A stretch of 64,000 nucleotides of DNA from Paracoccus sp. MA (GCF_020990385.1 NZ_CP087599.1:1-64000); one strand, 5' to 3'. Shown: positions 38,169 to 46,865, counted from the first letter of the stretch. The notes: generated by a model not told the origin, from the letters alone. A program made the numbers and translations.

Positions 38169-39359
38169 TCAGCGGATGCGCAGCGGCAGGCGTGCCAGCC
38201 CGCGCAGCGTGTTGTTGTAGGACCGGACCGGGGGTCCGGCGATCTCGATGGCGTCGGCGTGGCGGGCCAGGGCCTCCAGCACCACCTCGCCCTCCAGCCG
38301 GGCGACAAGCTGGCCCACGCACATGTGGATGCCCGAGCCGAAGCCGACATGGCCCGAGGTCTTGCGGGCGATGTCGTATTGGTCGGGCCGGTCCCAGCGG
38401 CGCGGGTCGCGATTGGCCGAGGCCAGGAACATCAGCACCTTTGATCCTTCGGGGATGGTGGCGCCGCCCAGCTCGACCGCGCGGGTGGTGGTGCGGAAGA
38501 AGGTCTGCACCGGGCTTTCGAAGCGCACCGCCTCCTCGAAGGCGTTGCGCGCCCGCTTCGGATCGGCGCGCAGGGCCTGGAACTGGTCGGGAAAGCGCGC
38601 AAGGCAGTAAAGCGCCGCGCCGATGCCGTTCACCGTGGTGTCGATCCCGGCCGTCAGCAGCGAGCGGACAAGCAACACCGCCTCGTCCGGCGTCACCTCG
38701 CCGCTGTCGGCGGCGGCATGGATGCGGGCGCCCAGTCCGTCGGGCGACAGGTTTTCGCGCCGGCACTGTTCGGTCACCCAGGCGACATGGGGGGCGGCGC
38801 GCGCCATCGCCTCGCGGCGCAGCGCGTTGTCCGGGCCGAAGGCGTTGAAGGCAAGCCCGGCATAGGGCAGCAGATGTTCGCGCCCTTCGCGGGCAAGACC
38901 GATGCGGTCGGGAAAGACCGATAGCGGGAAGGCCTCGGCCAGATCGCCGATGCCGTCGATCTCGCGCCCCGCGAGGCCGGCGACCAGCGCGTCGGCGGCC
39001 TCGGCGAAGCCGTCGCGCAGCTCGCGCATGGTCAGCGGCGACAACACCCGGGCCAGCACCTTGCGGGCGCGGTCATGTTCGGGCGGGTCGGTTTCCAGCA
39101 CCAGGCTGGGCGGGCGCCAGGGCGTTTCGCGGCTGAAATCCTGCAGCCCGACCCCGCGGGAAGAGCAGAAGGTGGCCCAGTCGTTCAGGACCCGATGCAC
39201 TTCGGCATAGCGGGCGATGCCATGGACGCCATAGCGTTCCAGCCAGACCACGGGCCCGGCCTCGCGCAGCTTCTCGTGCTCGGGATAGGGGTCGTCGAAG
39301 AAATCGATGCCGAACGGATCGAGCCCGGAACGGGGCAGGACCGGCGTGTCGAGGCTCAT
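38169..39359 (-). CDS. Cytochrome P450, CYP199A-like (para-substituted benzoate O-demethylase type)
   Basis: 396 residues. Haem loop GFGSGIHMCVGQLVAR with Cys347; ExxR Glu276-Arg279; canonical I-helix AGIDTTVNGIG (237-247). The segments NAFEEAVRFESPVQTFFRT, LMFLASANRDPRRWD and RKTSGHVGFG are those I know from CYP199A enzymes of Rhodopseudomonas palustris, which demethylate or oxidise para-substituted benzoates such as 4-methoxybenzoate. With a dedicated ferredoxin, reductase and ABC importer in the operon, O-demethylation of an imported aromatic acid is the best reading. Its ATG overlaps the stop of the LivF-like gene. Family assignment is from memory of the sequence, not from a search. Confidence 0.85.
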   Translation of the reverse strand: MSLDTPVLPRSGLDPFGIDFFDDPYPEHEKLREAGPVVWLERYGVHGIARYAEVHRVLNDWATFCSSRGVGLQDFSRETPWRPPSLVLETDPPEHDRARKVLARVLSPLTMRELRDGFAEAADALVAGLAGREIDGIGDLAEAFPLSVFPDRIGLAREGREHLLPYAGLAFNAFGPDNALRREAMARAAPHVAWVTEQCRRENLSPDGLGARIHAAADSGEVTPDEAVLLVRSLLTAGIDTTVNGIGAALYCLARFPDQFQALRADPKRARNAFEEAVRFESPVQTFFRTTTRAVELGGATIPEGSKVLMFLASANRDPRRWDRPDQYDIARKTSGHVGFGSGIHMCVGQLVARLEGEVVLEALARHADAIEIAGPPVRSYNNTLRGLARLPLRIR

Positions 39360-40075
39360 GCTGCGGCTCCTTTCGCGATGACGCCCAGATGGCTTTCCAG
39401 AGGCGTCGGGTCGGCCAGCAGCGCGGCGCTGGCGGCCTGGTGGACGATTTCCCCGCGGTCGAGGATCACTGCGCGATCGGTGACCTTCAGGATCTTGCGG
39501 GCGTGCTGTTCGACGATGATCGTGGCCACGCCCTCGTCGCGGATGATGCGGCGGATCGAGGCCAGCAGCTGCTCGACGATGATCGGGGCCAGCCCCTCGG
39601 TCGGCTCGTCCAGCAGCAGCACGCGGGGATTCAGCATCAGCGCCCGGCCGACTGCCAGCATCTGCTGCTCGCCGCCCGAAAGCTGGTTGCCCATGTTCGC
39701 GCGCCGCTCTTGCAGCCGGGGAAACATCTCGTAGATGCGGGCGAGGTTCCATTTGCCGGGCCGCGCCGTGGCGGTCAGGTTCTCCTCGACCGTCAGCGAG
39801 CGGAAGATGTTGCGCTCTTGCGGGACCCAGCCGATGCCGGCCTGGGCGCGCGCCTCGGGCGACAGCGCCGAGATGTCGCGCCCGGCCAGGACCACCCGGC
39901 CGCCGAAGCGGCGGGTGACGCCGATGATGCTGTCCAGAAGCGTGGTCTTGCCCACGCCGTTGCGGCCCAGCACGGCCAGCGCCTCGCCCTCGGCCAGCCG
40001 CAGGTCCAGCGCCGGGATCACCACGGCCTCGCCATGGCCGGCGCGCAGCTTCTCGATGGTCAGGATGTCAGGCAT
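39356..40075 (-). CDS. Branched-chain-type ABC transporter ATPase (LivF-like)
   Basis: 239 residues. Walker A GRNGVGKTT near 37-45, signature LSGGEQQMLAVGRAL, Walker B VLLLDEPTEGL and the short LivF pattern QERNIFRSLTVEENL. LivF-type subunits pair with a LivG-type ATPase, here the upstream gene, with an eight-base overlap. In soil bacteria such HAAT importers often carry aromatic acids rather than amino acids; the P450 genes downstream support that here. Confidence 0.9.
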   Translation of the reverse strand: MPDILTIEKLRAGHGEAVVIPALDLRLAEGEALAVLGRNGVGKTTLLDSIIGVTRRFGGRVVLAGRDISALSPEARAQAGIGWVPQERNIFRSLTVEENLTATARPGKWNLARIYEMFPRLQERRANMGNQLSGGEQQMLAVGRALMLNPRVLLLDEPTEGLAPIIVEQLLASIRRIIRDEGVATIIVEQHARKILKVTDRAVILDRGEIVHQAASAALLADPTPLESHLGVIAKGAAA

Positions 40076-40820
40076 GCTCCTCGCTCCCCAGATAGACTTC
40101 CTGGACGCGGCGATCCGCCATGATCTCGGCCACGCTGCCCTCGGCGAACAGCGCGCCGTTCACCAGAACGGTGATCCGGTCGGCGAAGGCAAAGACCAGG
40201 TCCATGTCGTGCTCGATCAGCAGGATCGACACGTCGCGCGGCAATTCGCCCAGCGTTTCCAGCAGCTCGGCGCGCTCGGCTTCGGGGACGCCCGCCGCCG
40301 GCTCGTCCAGCAGCAGCACGCGCGGGTTGGAGGCCAGCGCCAGGGCGATCTCCAGCAGGCGCTGCTTGCCATAGGGCAAAAGCCGCGTCGGCTGGTCCAT
40401 CACCTCGGTCAGGCGGAAGCGTTCGACCAGCTCGGCGATCTCGTTCAGGATGTCGCTGCGGGTGCCGACGCGCCGCCAGAAATCGCTGCCGCCACCCATG
40501 CGCTCGGACACCGCGAGGCCGATGGATTCCACCGGCGTCATGGCGCCGAAAAGCTGGTTGATCTGGAAGGTGCGGCCCATGCCCAGCCGGGCCCGCTCGA
40601 TCTGGCCCTTGCGGGTGACGTCCTGCCCGTCAAGCAGGATCTGCCCGCCATTCGCCGGCAGCACCCCGGTCAGCAGGTTGACGAAGGTGGTCTTGCCGGC
40701 GCCGTTCGGCCCGATCAGCGCATGGCGCGCGCCGTGCCGCAACGTCAGCGAGACCTTGTCGGTGGCCGTCAGCCCGCCGAAGCGTTTCTCCAGCGCGATG
40801 GTCTGCAAGGCGGCGCTCAT
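40068..40820 (-). CDS. Branched-chain-type ABC transporter ATPase (LivG-like)
   Basis: 250 residues from ATG 40820, which overlaps the stop of the LivM-like gene. Walker A GPNGAGKTT, the LivG hallmark GMGRTFQINQLFGAMTPVE after the Q-loop, signature region LLPYGKQRLLEIALAL in place of LSGGQ (normal for LivG) and Walker B VLLLDEPAAGV. H-loop LLIEHDMDLVF. Works with the LivF-like partner. Confidence 0.9.
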   Translation of the reverse strand: MSAALQTIALEKRFGGLTATDKVSLTLRHGARHALIGPNGAGKTTFVNLLTGVLPANGGQILLDGQDVTRKGQIERARLGMGRTFQINQLFGAMTPVESIGLAVSERMGGGSDFWRRVGTRSDILNEIAELVERFRLTEVMDQPTRLLPYGKQRLLEIALALASNPRVLLLDEPAAGVPEAERAELLETLGELPRDVSILLIEHDMDLVFAFADRITVLVNGALFAEGSVAEIMADRRVQEVYLGSEEHA

Positions 40821-41851
40821 ACCCGGCCCTCCTTGCGGATGCGGCGCAGGATGGCGCGGGGCAGGGCGTCGATGCGGTCGCGGCCGATCAGCACGATGAC
40901 CAGCAGGACCAGCCCCATCCAGAACATCCAGTATTGCGGGGTGAGGGCCGAGAACCAATCCTGCAGCAGCTTGAAGGCGATGGCGCCGATCAGCCCGCCG
41001 TAAAGATAGCCGACCCCGCCCAGCACCAGCACCAGCAGCACGTCGGCCGAGCGGTGGAAGGCCAGCACGTCCAGCGACACGAACATGGTCGTCTGCGTCA
41101 GCAGCGCCCCGGCGATGCCGGCGATCACCGCCGAGAAGGCATAGATCGCCAGGAGGCGCGGCCCGACCGGGATGCCCATGCTGCGGGCGCGCAACGCATT
41201 GTCGCGGATCGCCCGCAGCGACAGCCCATAGGGCGAGGTCACCACGCGCCGGGCGATCAGGAACAGCACGAAGGTGACGATCAGGCAATAGGCGTAGGCG
41301 GTGGTGCCGAACAGGTCGAATTCGAAGCGCCCGAGCAGCGGGTCGATCATCACCCCCTGCAGCCCGTCGGCGCCGCCGGTCAGCCAGGCGGCGCGGTTCG
41401 CGGCCTCGTAAAGCAGCATGGCGACGCCCAGCGTCACCATCAGCCGCGTCAGGTCCGAGGCGCGCAGCAGCAGCAGGGGCCCGGTCAGCAGCCCCAGCAG
41501 CCCGGCGGCCAGCGCGGCCAGGGCAAGCCCTCCCAGCGGCGCTCCGGTCAGGTGGATCGAGGTCAGCCCGGCGACATAGGCGCCCAGCCCGAAGAAGGCG
41601 CCGTGCCCCAGCGAGACCACGCCCGCATAGCCGATGATCAGGTCCAGCGAGAGCGCGAAGAGCCCCAGGATGGCGATCTCGGACAGAAGCAGGTGGCGGT
41701 CGGGCAGCAGGAAGAAGCTGGCGGCGGCGGCGAGCCAGAACAGGATCTCGGCCGGCTTGCAGCGGCTGCGGCGCAGCAGGTCGCGGGCGGCGCGCCGCTC
41801 GATTCCGGCCGGCTCGGCACGGAGCGGGGTGGCGAAGGTGGTGTCGGTCAT
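40817..41851 (-). CDS. Branched-chain-type ABC transporter permease (LivM-like)
   Basis: 344 residues with eight or more membrane spans. LivM features: LSLDLIIGYAGVVSLGHGAFFGLGAYVAG after the first spans, and the cytoplasmic coupling loop SPYGLSLRAIRDNALRARSMGI. A hydrophilic N-terminal extension of about 35 residues precedes the first span. Forms the pore with the LivH-like protein encoded upstream. Confidence 0.9.
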   Translation of the reverse strand: MTDTTFATPLRAEPAGIERRAARDLLRRSRCKPAEILFWLAAAASFFLLPDRHLLLSEIAILGLFALSLDLIIGYAGVVSLGHGAFFGLGAYVAGLTSIHLTGAPLGGLALAALAAGLLGLLTGPLLLLRASDLTRLMVTLGVAMLLYEAANRAAWLTGGADGLQGVMIDPLLGRFEFDLFGTTAYAYCLIVTFVLFLIARRVVTSPYGLSLRAIRDNALRARSMGIPVGPRLLAIYAFSAVIAGIAGALLTQTTMFVSLDVLAFHRSADVLLVLVLGGVGYLYGGLIGAIAFKLLQDWFSALTPQYWMFWMGLVLLVIVLIGRDRIDALPRAILRRIRKEGRV

Positions 41852-41863
41852 CGGGGTCGTCCT

Positions 41864-42718
41864 TTAGCGGGCCGGGGCGATCAGGCCCTGCGGGCGCAGG
41901 ATCAGAAGCACGATCATCAGCAGGTAGATCAGGAAGGCGCCAAGCTCGGGGATGTAGTATTTCCCGGCCACATCGGCGGTGCCGATGATCAGCGCGGCGA
42001 GGAAGGGGCCGGTCAGGCTGGCGGTGCCGCCGATGGTGACCACGATCAGCACATAGACCATGATCTTCAGCGGGAAGGTCGGGTCCAGCCCCATGATCTC
42101 GATCCCCAGCGCGCCGCCAAGCCCGGCAAGGCCCGATCCCACGGCGAAGGTCGCGGCGAAGATGCCGCCGACATTGATGCCAAGCCCGCGCGCGGCGCGC
42201 TGGTCGTCCACCGCCGCGCGCAGCCTGGCGCCGAAGCGGGTGCGGGCAAGCACCAGTTGCAGCGCCACGACCAGCACGGCGCAGAGGACGATCAGGAAGG
42301 CGCGGTAGCGGCCGACGCCGATGCCGGCGATCTCGAACCGGCCCTGCAACCATCCGGGCAGGGTGATGAGCATCTGGCTGGAGCCCAGAAGCCAGTCCGC
42401 CGCCGTCATCGCCATGAACACCAGCGCGATCGAGAACAGCACCTGGTCCAGATGGCTGCGCCGGTAGAGCCGGGCATAGAGCGTGCGCTCGGCCACCGCC
42501 CCGATCAGCGCCGGCACCAGGAAGGCCAGGGGCAGCGTCAGCAGGAACGGCACACCCAGCCGGTTCATGGCAAGCGCGGTGACATAGCCGCCGATCATGG
42601 CGAAGGCGCCATGGGCAAGGTTCACGAAATTCATCAGCCCCAGCGTGACGGCCAGTCCCGAGGCCATGACGAAGAGCAGCATTCCGTAGGCGATCCCGTC
42701 TATCAGGATGGTTGACAT
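41864..42718 (-). CDS. Branched-chain-type ABC transporter permease (LivH-like)
   Basis: 284 residues from ATG 42718 (AAGGAA upstream); six codons further upstream an in-frame ATG exists but lacks a good ribosome site. LivH features: GLMNFVNLAHGAFAMIGGY near residue 27 and the coupling loop FGARLRAAVDDQRAARGLGI. Eight membrane spans by eye. Partner of the LivM-like permease. An 84-base gap separates it from the binding-protein gene. Confidence 0.9.
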   Translation of the reverse strand: MSTILIDGIAYGMLLFVMASGLAVTLGLMNFVNLAHGAFAMIGGYVTALAMNRLGVPFLLTLPLAFLVPALIGAVAERTLYARLYRRSHLDQVLFSIALVFMAMTAADWLLGSSQMLITLPGWLQGRFEIAGIGVGRYRAFLIVLCAVLVVALQLVLARTRFGARLRAAVDDQRAARGLGINVGGIFAATFAVGSGLAGLGGALGIEIMGLDPTFPLKIMVYVLIVVTIGGTASLTGPFLAALIIGTADVAGKYYIPELGAFLIYLLMIVLLILRPQGLIAPAR

Positions 42719-42802
42719 GGCGCGTTTCCTTGGCATGCGGATCCCCGGGCCGCGCCGAGGGCCGGCGCGGCGGAAACGGGTCCGCGAAAGGGGAGGTCTG
42801 CG

Positions 42803-43972
42803 TCAGGGCGCGGCTTTGGCCGGGTCCTTCACCGCCTCGAAGGTCTCGAACTCGACGTTCCAGAGCTGGCCGTCCCGGCGCTCGACGCGGCGCAGATAGA
42901 CGTTCTGGACGATGTCGCGGGTCTCGGGGTCGATGCTGACCGGGCCGCGCGGGCTTTCCCAGGACAGGCCCTTCATCGCTTCGATCATGGCGTCGCCGGA
43001 ACCCTCGCCGCCGGTCTTTTCCAGCGCCGCATAGATCGCGTGCATGCCGTCATAGCCGCCGACCGCCATGAAATTCGGCCGCATGCCGTTATTGGCCTTC
43101 TGGAACGCCTCGACAAAGGCACTGTTCGCCGGGCTGTCATGCGCGGCCGAATAGTGAAAGCCGGTTATCGCGACCAGGGCCGGATCGCCCATCCCGTCCA
43201 GGATGTCGTCGTCGGTGATGCCGCCATCGGCCAGCAGCCGGATGCCGGACTTGTCCAGCCCGCGCTCGACGAACTGCTTCATGAACTGCGCGCCCACGCC
43301 CGAAGGCGCGAAGGCGAAGATCGCGTCGGGCTTGCTTTCGGCGACCTTCTGCAGGAAGGGCGAGAAATCCGGGTTCTGCAGCGGCACGCGCAGGTTCTCG
43401 ACCGTGCCGCCGGCGGCGGTGAAGACCTCGGTGAAGGTCTTTTCGGCATCGATGCCCGGGCCATAGTCCGAGACCACGGTGACGACGCGTTTCATCCCCT
43501 CCGTGGCGGCCCATTCCGCGATCTTCGAGGTGACTTGCGGCGTGGTGTAGCTGGTGCGCACCACATAGGGCGAGGTTTCGGTGATCGACGAGGTCGCCGC
43601 CGCCATCACCACGGTCGGCACCTTGGCGCGGGTGGACAGCGGCGCGGTCGCCATGGCCAGCGGCGTCAGGCCGAACCCGGCCAGCGCGCCGACCTTGTCG
43701 CGCACGATCAGCTCTTGCGCGAGCCGCTTGGTGGTGTCCGCGACCGAGGCATCGTCCTTGACGATCAGCTCGATCCTGCGGCCCGCGACCTCGTCGCCAT
43801 GCTCGGCGATATACAGCTTTGCCGCCGCCTCGATCTGCCGCCCGGTCGAGGCGAAGGGCCCGGTCATGGGCAGGATCAGCCCCACCTTGAACGGCTCGGC
43901 CTGGGCCGGCAGACCGGCAAGCGCGGTCGAGGCCGCCAGGACAGCGCCCAGCAGCAGGCTTCGTCTTTGCAT
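42803..43972 (-). CDS. ABC transporter substrate-binding protein, branched-chain/aromatic type
   Basis: 389 residues, with a signal peptide at about 1-25 (LLLGAVLAASTALAGLPAQAE) and GGGAGG before the ATG. Periplasmic type I binding fold (Peripla_BP_6): FKVGLILPMTGPFASTGRQI, ELIVKDDASVADTTKRLAQE, VVMAAATSSITETSPYVVRT and FMAVGGYDGMHAIYAAL. The same fold binds leucine, benzoate, coumarate or other aromatic acids. In this operon an aromatic acid oxidised by the P450s is the likely ligand. It is the most abundant component expected and follows the regulator gene after 62 bases, where a small hairpin (CGGCAG / CTGCCG) could separate expression levels. Confidence 0.9.
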   Translation of the reverse strand: MQRRSLLLGAVLAASTALAGLPAQAEPFKVGLILPMTGPFASTGRQIEAAAKLYIAEHGDEVAGRRIELIVKDDASVADTTKRLAQELIVRDKVGALAGFGLTPLAMATAPLSTRAKVPTVVMAAATSSITETSPYVVRTSYTTPQVTSKIAEWAATEGMKRVVTVVSDYGPGIDAEKTFTEVFTAAGGTVENLRVPLQNPDFSPFLQKVAESKPDAIFAFAPSGVGAQFMKQFVERGLDKSGIRLLADGGITDDDILDGMGDPALVAITGFHYSAAHDSPANSAFVEAFQKANNGMRPNFMAVGGYDGMHAIYAALEKTGGEGSGDAMIEAMKGLSWESPRGPVSIDPETRDIVQNVYLRRVERRDGQLWNVEFETFEAVKDPAKAAP

Positions 43973-44034
43973 ATGGTTTTCCTCCCTTTCTGGCTTGCGG
44001 CAGTTCCTCTGCTGCCGTTGACTCGTTTGGCGGG

Positions 44035-44799
44035 TCAGCCTGTCGCCTCGTCCGGCTGACGGATCAGCGCGGCGCCCCGGATCTGGTCCAGCGTGCCGCT
44101 GGTCGCCATGGCGCGGGACAGGTTGTGCTGCGACAGGCGGGCATGCTCGCGCATAATCGCCTCGGCGCGCGCGCCCTGGCGCTGGCGGATCGCCTCGACC
44201 ACGATGCGGTGGTGGTCCTGGCCGATCAGCAGATGCTGCCTTGCCGCGCGGTCGCTTTCATACATCCCGACCAGCGCGCTGGCCGAGGCGAAGGGCCGGC
44301 CGTTGGCGCGCGCCGCCTCCTGGATCAGCAGGCTGCTTTCAGTGGCGTTGACCAGCCCCTGATGAAATTCGGCGTTCAGCCGCTCATAGATCGGCAGGTT
44401 GGTGCGGGCGAAGTCCTCCTTGGCCAGCAGGGCGGCGATGCGGTCCGAGATGCCGGCGATGCGGTCGATGGCGTCGGCAGCGGTGCCGCGCTCGGCCAGC
44501 AGTCGCACGCAGAAGCCCTCGATCATGCCGCGCAGCTCGATCGCCTCCGAGATCTCGCTGGGCAGGAACTGGCGCACCATGTAGCCGCCCGCGGCGATCG
44601 GGCTGAGCAGGCCTTCGTCGGTCAGGCGCTGCAGCGCGGCGCGGATGGGCGTGCGCGACATCGACAGCATCTCGGCCAGCTGGGTCTCGGTATAGCGCTG
44701 ATCGGGCTCCAGCCGGCCGCCGATGATCATGTCGCGCAGCGTCATGGCGGCGCGCACCGTCTGCGTGGTGCCGGTCCTGAGCGGTTCTCTGCTGTTCAT
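44035..44799 (-). CDS. GntR-family transcriptional regulator (FCD type), first gene of the ABC/P450 operon
   Basis: 254 residues from ATG 44799, with GGGAG nine bases upstream; an earlier in-frame ATG at 44841 lies inside the promoter. N-terminal winged helix (TLRDMIIGGRLEPDQRYTET, LAEMLSMSRTPIRAALQRL) and an FCD effector domain (ISEAIELRGMIEGFCVRLL, NAEFHQGLVNATESSLL, DHHRIVVEAIRQRQGARAEA). It probably senses the imported aromatic acid. Three GTATAC palindromes lie upstream, the nearest over its own -10 element, so it should repress itself and the whole operon. Confidence 0.9.
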   Translation of the reverse strand: MNSREPLRTGTTQTVRAAMTLRDMIIGGRLEPDQRYTETQLAEMLSMSRTPIRAALQRLTDEGLLSPIAAGGYMVRQFLPSEISEAIELRGMIEGFCVRLLAERGTAADAIDRIAGISDRIAALLAKEDFARTNLPIYERLNAEFHQGLVNATESSLLIQEAARANGRPFASASALVGMYESDRAARQHLLIGQDHHRIVVEAIRQRQGARAEAIMREHARLSQHNLSRAMATSGTLDQIRGAALIRQPDEATG

Positions 44800-44820
44800 T
44801 GCGCGTTCTCCCTGCATGTT

Positions 44821-44848
44821 TGTATACATCAAAAACTGCATCCGGCAA
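44821..44848 (-). promoter_or_regulatory. Candidate promoter of the GntR/ABC/P450 operon
   Basis: On the minus strand TTGCCG (44843-44848), 16 bases, then TATACA (44821-44826). The -10 lies within the first TGTATACA operator. Predicted transcription start is about 15 bases before the ATG at 44799, leaving a short leader that holds the ribosome site. Confidence 0.5.
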
Positions 44849-44854
44849 ATATTC

Positions 44855-44884
44855 TTGGCATATATGCCACTAAAGTCGTATTAT
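44855..44884 (+). promoter_or_regulatory. Candidate plus-strand promoter facing away from the GntR gene
   Basis: TTGGCA (44855-44860), 18 bases, TATTAT (44879-44884). The second and third GTATAC operators sit just downstream. It points to a stretch without a normal gene, so it may be a relic. Confidence 0.35.
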
Positions 44885-44935
44885 TTTGCTTAAAAGCGAT
44901 AATGATGTATACATATCAACATGCGGAGGGACGCG

Positions 44936-45013
44936 ATGTATACATCGATGCGCTCCGGAACCTCTCCTGCCATGCCGTTCCGCAGCCGGACTGCGCGCTT
45001 CCCGCGCGCATGA
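44936..45013 (+). CDS. 25-codon ORF or truncated gene start behind a strong ribosome site
   Basis: GGAGG at 44925-44929 is followed after six bases by ATG and 25 codons ending in TGA. The start codon lies inside the third GTATAC palindrome. The peptide (MYTSMRSGTSPAMPFRSR...) has no known motif. Either a leader peptide or the remaining 5' end of a lost divergent gene. Confidence 0.3.
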   Translation: MYTSMRSGTSPAMPFRSRTARFPRA

Positions 45014-45385
45014 TTCCCGATGCGGCAGCGCATGGATGGGCACATGGGCAGGCGGGCATTTCTAATCGGCAAGCGGCTTTGACTGTTCGCACCGGCTCGG
45101 CAGGCGAAGCGGCGGCAAGGGTGGCTGCATCATGGCGAGTCGAGGCGCGAACGGGTCAGCACTCAAGATCCGCGCGCTGGTCGTTTCTGCGGGGAAACGG
45201 CGCAGCAGCAGACGCGGCATCCAGTGCAAACGATCCGCGACAGGTTGCGCGGTGCGGATGAAAATTAGGTTACATAAGTCGGATTATCCTGATCTGATCC
45301 TCTTCACGCATGTGCATCAGGCAAGACACGCGCCAAGCCGGCCCGGCGCGCAAGGGGATTGCCGGCAATCATGCCAGGACCAGAA
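45014..45385. other. Stretch without a recognisable gene
   Basis: About 370 bases downstream of the orphan plus-strand promoter. Open frames have no family features. An AT-rich island (GGTTACATAAGTCGGATTAT) lies near 45268-45290. The space could be the remains of a deleted divergent gene. No insertion sequence ends identified. Confidence 0.35.
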
Positions 45386-46120
45386 CTACGGAAGGCTCAG
45401 TTTCGCCATCCGGCCGCCATCGACGGTGTAGACCTGGCCGGTGCAGAAGCCCGCCTCTTCAGCAGCCAGGAAGGCGACCAGCGCGGCGACCTCTTCCGGC
45501 TTTCCGGTGCGCGCCACCGGATGAATTCGGCCGATGTCGCGACGGAAAGCTGCCGGGTCGGGCATGCTCTCGATGAAATCCACGTTCAGCTCCGTGTCGA
45601 TCCAGCCGGGCGCCACGGCATTGCAGCGGATGCCCTCGGCCCCGTGATCCACTGCCACCGCCCGCGTCAGCCCGTGCAGCCCCGCCTTCGAGGCGCAATA
45701 GGCGGCATGCGACGGGTTCGATCCCAGCCCCTCGATCGAGCCGACATTCACGATGCTGCCCCGCGTCTGGCGCAGATGCGGCAGCGCGGCCTGGATCATC
45801 AGGAAGGGCGCGGTCAGGTTGACCATCAGGTTGCGCTGCCAATCCTCGAGGCTCATCGCCTCGATCAAGGATTCCTGCATCATCCCGGCATTGTTGACCA
45901 GGACGTCCAGCCGACCGGCGCGCGCGATCAACTCGGCCAGAACCTGCGCCGGGCTTGCCGGATCGGTGAAATCGGCCGGAAGGCTTTCGAATTCGGCGTC
46001 CTGCCTGCGCTGCGCGGTAAGGACGCGGGCCCCCTCGTCCCTCAGCCGGCGGGCGATGGCCTGGCCGATGCCCGACCGTCCGCCGGTGACCAGCGCCACC
46101 TTGTCCTTGAACCGCATCAT
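45386..46120 (-). CDS. Short-chain dehydrogenase/reductase
   Basis: 244 residues from ATG 46120, which overlaps the stop of the frameshifted SDR gene before it. Classical SDR motifs: VALVTGGRSGIGQAIARRL (cofactor), LDVLVNNAGMM, VNVGSIEGLGS with the catalytic Ser, and YCASKAGLHGL with the Y-x3-K pair. C-terminal GGRMAKLSLP. Probably a cytosolic NAD(P)-dependent alcohol or polyol dehydrogenase. It is the last gene after TetR, HpbD and another SDR, so a step in hydroxyproline-betaine or sugar-acid use is possible; substrate unknown. Confidence 0.87.
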   Translation of the reverse strand: MMRFKDKVALVTGGRSGIGQAIARRLRDEGARVLTAQRRQDAEFESLPADFTDPASPAQVLAELIARAGRLDVLVNNAGMMQESLIEAMSLEDWQRNLMVNLTAPFLMIQAALPHLRQTRGSIVNVGSIEGLGSNPSHAAYCASKAGLHGLTRAVAVDHGAEGIRCNAVAPGWIDTELNVDFIESMPDPAAFRRDIGRIHPVARTGKPEEVAALVAFLAAEEAGFCTGQVYTVDGGRMAKLSLP

Positions 46121-46850
46121 GCCACCGGTTTCCCGCCGTTGATTTCGATCAGGGCGCCGCAGATGTAGCGCGCCGCATCCGAGGCCAGGAACAGCACCAC
46201 ATCCGCGATATCCTCGGGCTCGGCGATGCGGCCAAGGGGGACGGTCTTGCCCAGTTCGGCAACCGCCCGGTCGGGATCGAAACCGCGCCTGGCGAAGCCG
46301 CTGCGCAGCATCGGCGTGTTCACCTCGTTGGGGCAGACGGCGTTGATGCGATACCCTGATGAGCATGGTCCATGCCCATGCATTGGGTGAGCGATGCGAT
46401 GGCCGCCTTGGTCATGCAGTAAAGCGCATGGTTCGGCCCCGGCGCCTTGCCGCCCCAGCAGGACGAGGTGTTGACGATGACGCCACCGCCCTGCCCGGCC
46501 ATCAGCGGGATCGCGGCGCGGCAGATGCGGAAGGGCGCCTCGACATTGACGCCCATGGACAGGACCCAGTCCGCATCCGTGGTTTCGGTCACCGGACCGC
46601 GGGTAATCACGCCCGCGTTGTTCACGACGATGTCCAGCCGGCCAAGGGCGTCATGGGCCGCCTGCGCCAGCCCGTCGGCATAATCCTCGTCCAGCAGGTC
46701 GCCGGGCAGCCGTAGCTCTGCCTCGATCCCCGAGACGTCACGGTCGGCGACCGCAACCCGGGCGCCCTGCGCGCGCAGGCCGGCCACGATCGCGGCGCCG
46801 ATCCCGCCAGCCGCCCCGGTAACCAGGGCGGTTTTTCCTGAGAAGCTCAT
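46117..46850 (-). pseudogene. Short-chain dehydrogenase/reductase with single frameshift
   Basis: Starts as a normal SDR (TALVTGAAGGIGAAIVAGLR, LDIVVNNAGVI, VNTSSCWGGKAPG, YCMTKAAIASL) up to QCMGMDHAHQGI. There the frame is lost and a stop follows. The continuation INAVCPNEVNTPMLRSGF ... YICGALIEINGGKPVA is in the next frame. Restoring one missing base near 46350 (ATCGCATC for expected ATCCGCATC) rejoins a full SDR of about 244 residues. All SDR active-site residues are intact on both sides, so the loss is recent, or a sequencing error. Confidence 0.8.
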
Positions 46851-46865
46851 CTCGTTCCTCGTGCT

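Larger units (their letters stand above)
44820..44946. promoter_or_regulatory. Three TGTATACA operator palindromes
   Basis: The octamer TGTATACA occurs at 44821-44828, 44906-44913 and 44937-44944, the last extended to the 12-base palindrome GATGTATACATC. The GT-AT-AC core is of the kind bound by GntR proteins of the FadR/VanR branch. A separate 14-base palindrome, TGGCATATATGCCA, is at 44856-44869. Copies flank both candidate promoters, consistent with control by the adjacent GntR protein. Confidence 0.65.

Noticed and set aside
44125..45261. Plus-strand open frame of about 380 codons across the GntR gene and its upstream region
   Set aside because: The first two thirds are antisense to the GntR gene and the rest has no family similarity or ribosome site.
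45014..45385. Insertion sequence remnant
   Set aside because: The AT-rich island looked like a possible element end, but no matching terminal repeat, target duplication or transposase fragment was found.
45132..45431. 99-codon plus-strand frame as a gene behind the orphan promoter
   Set aside because: Composition is Arg/Ser-rich, no ribosome site, and it runs into the antisense of the SDR gene.
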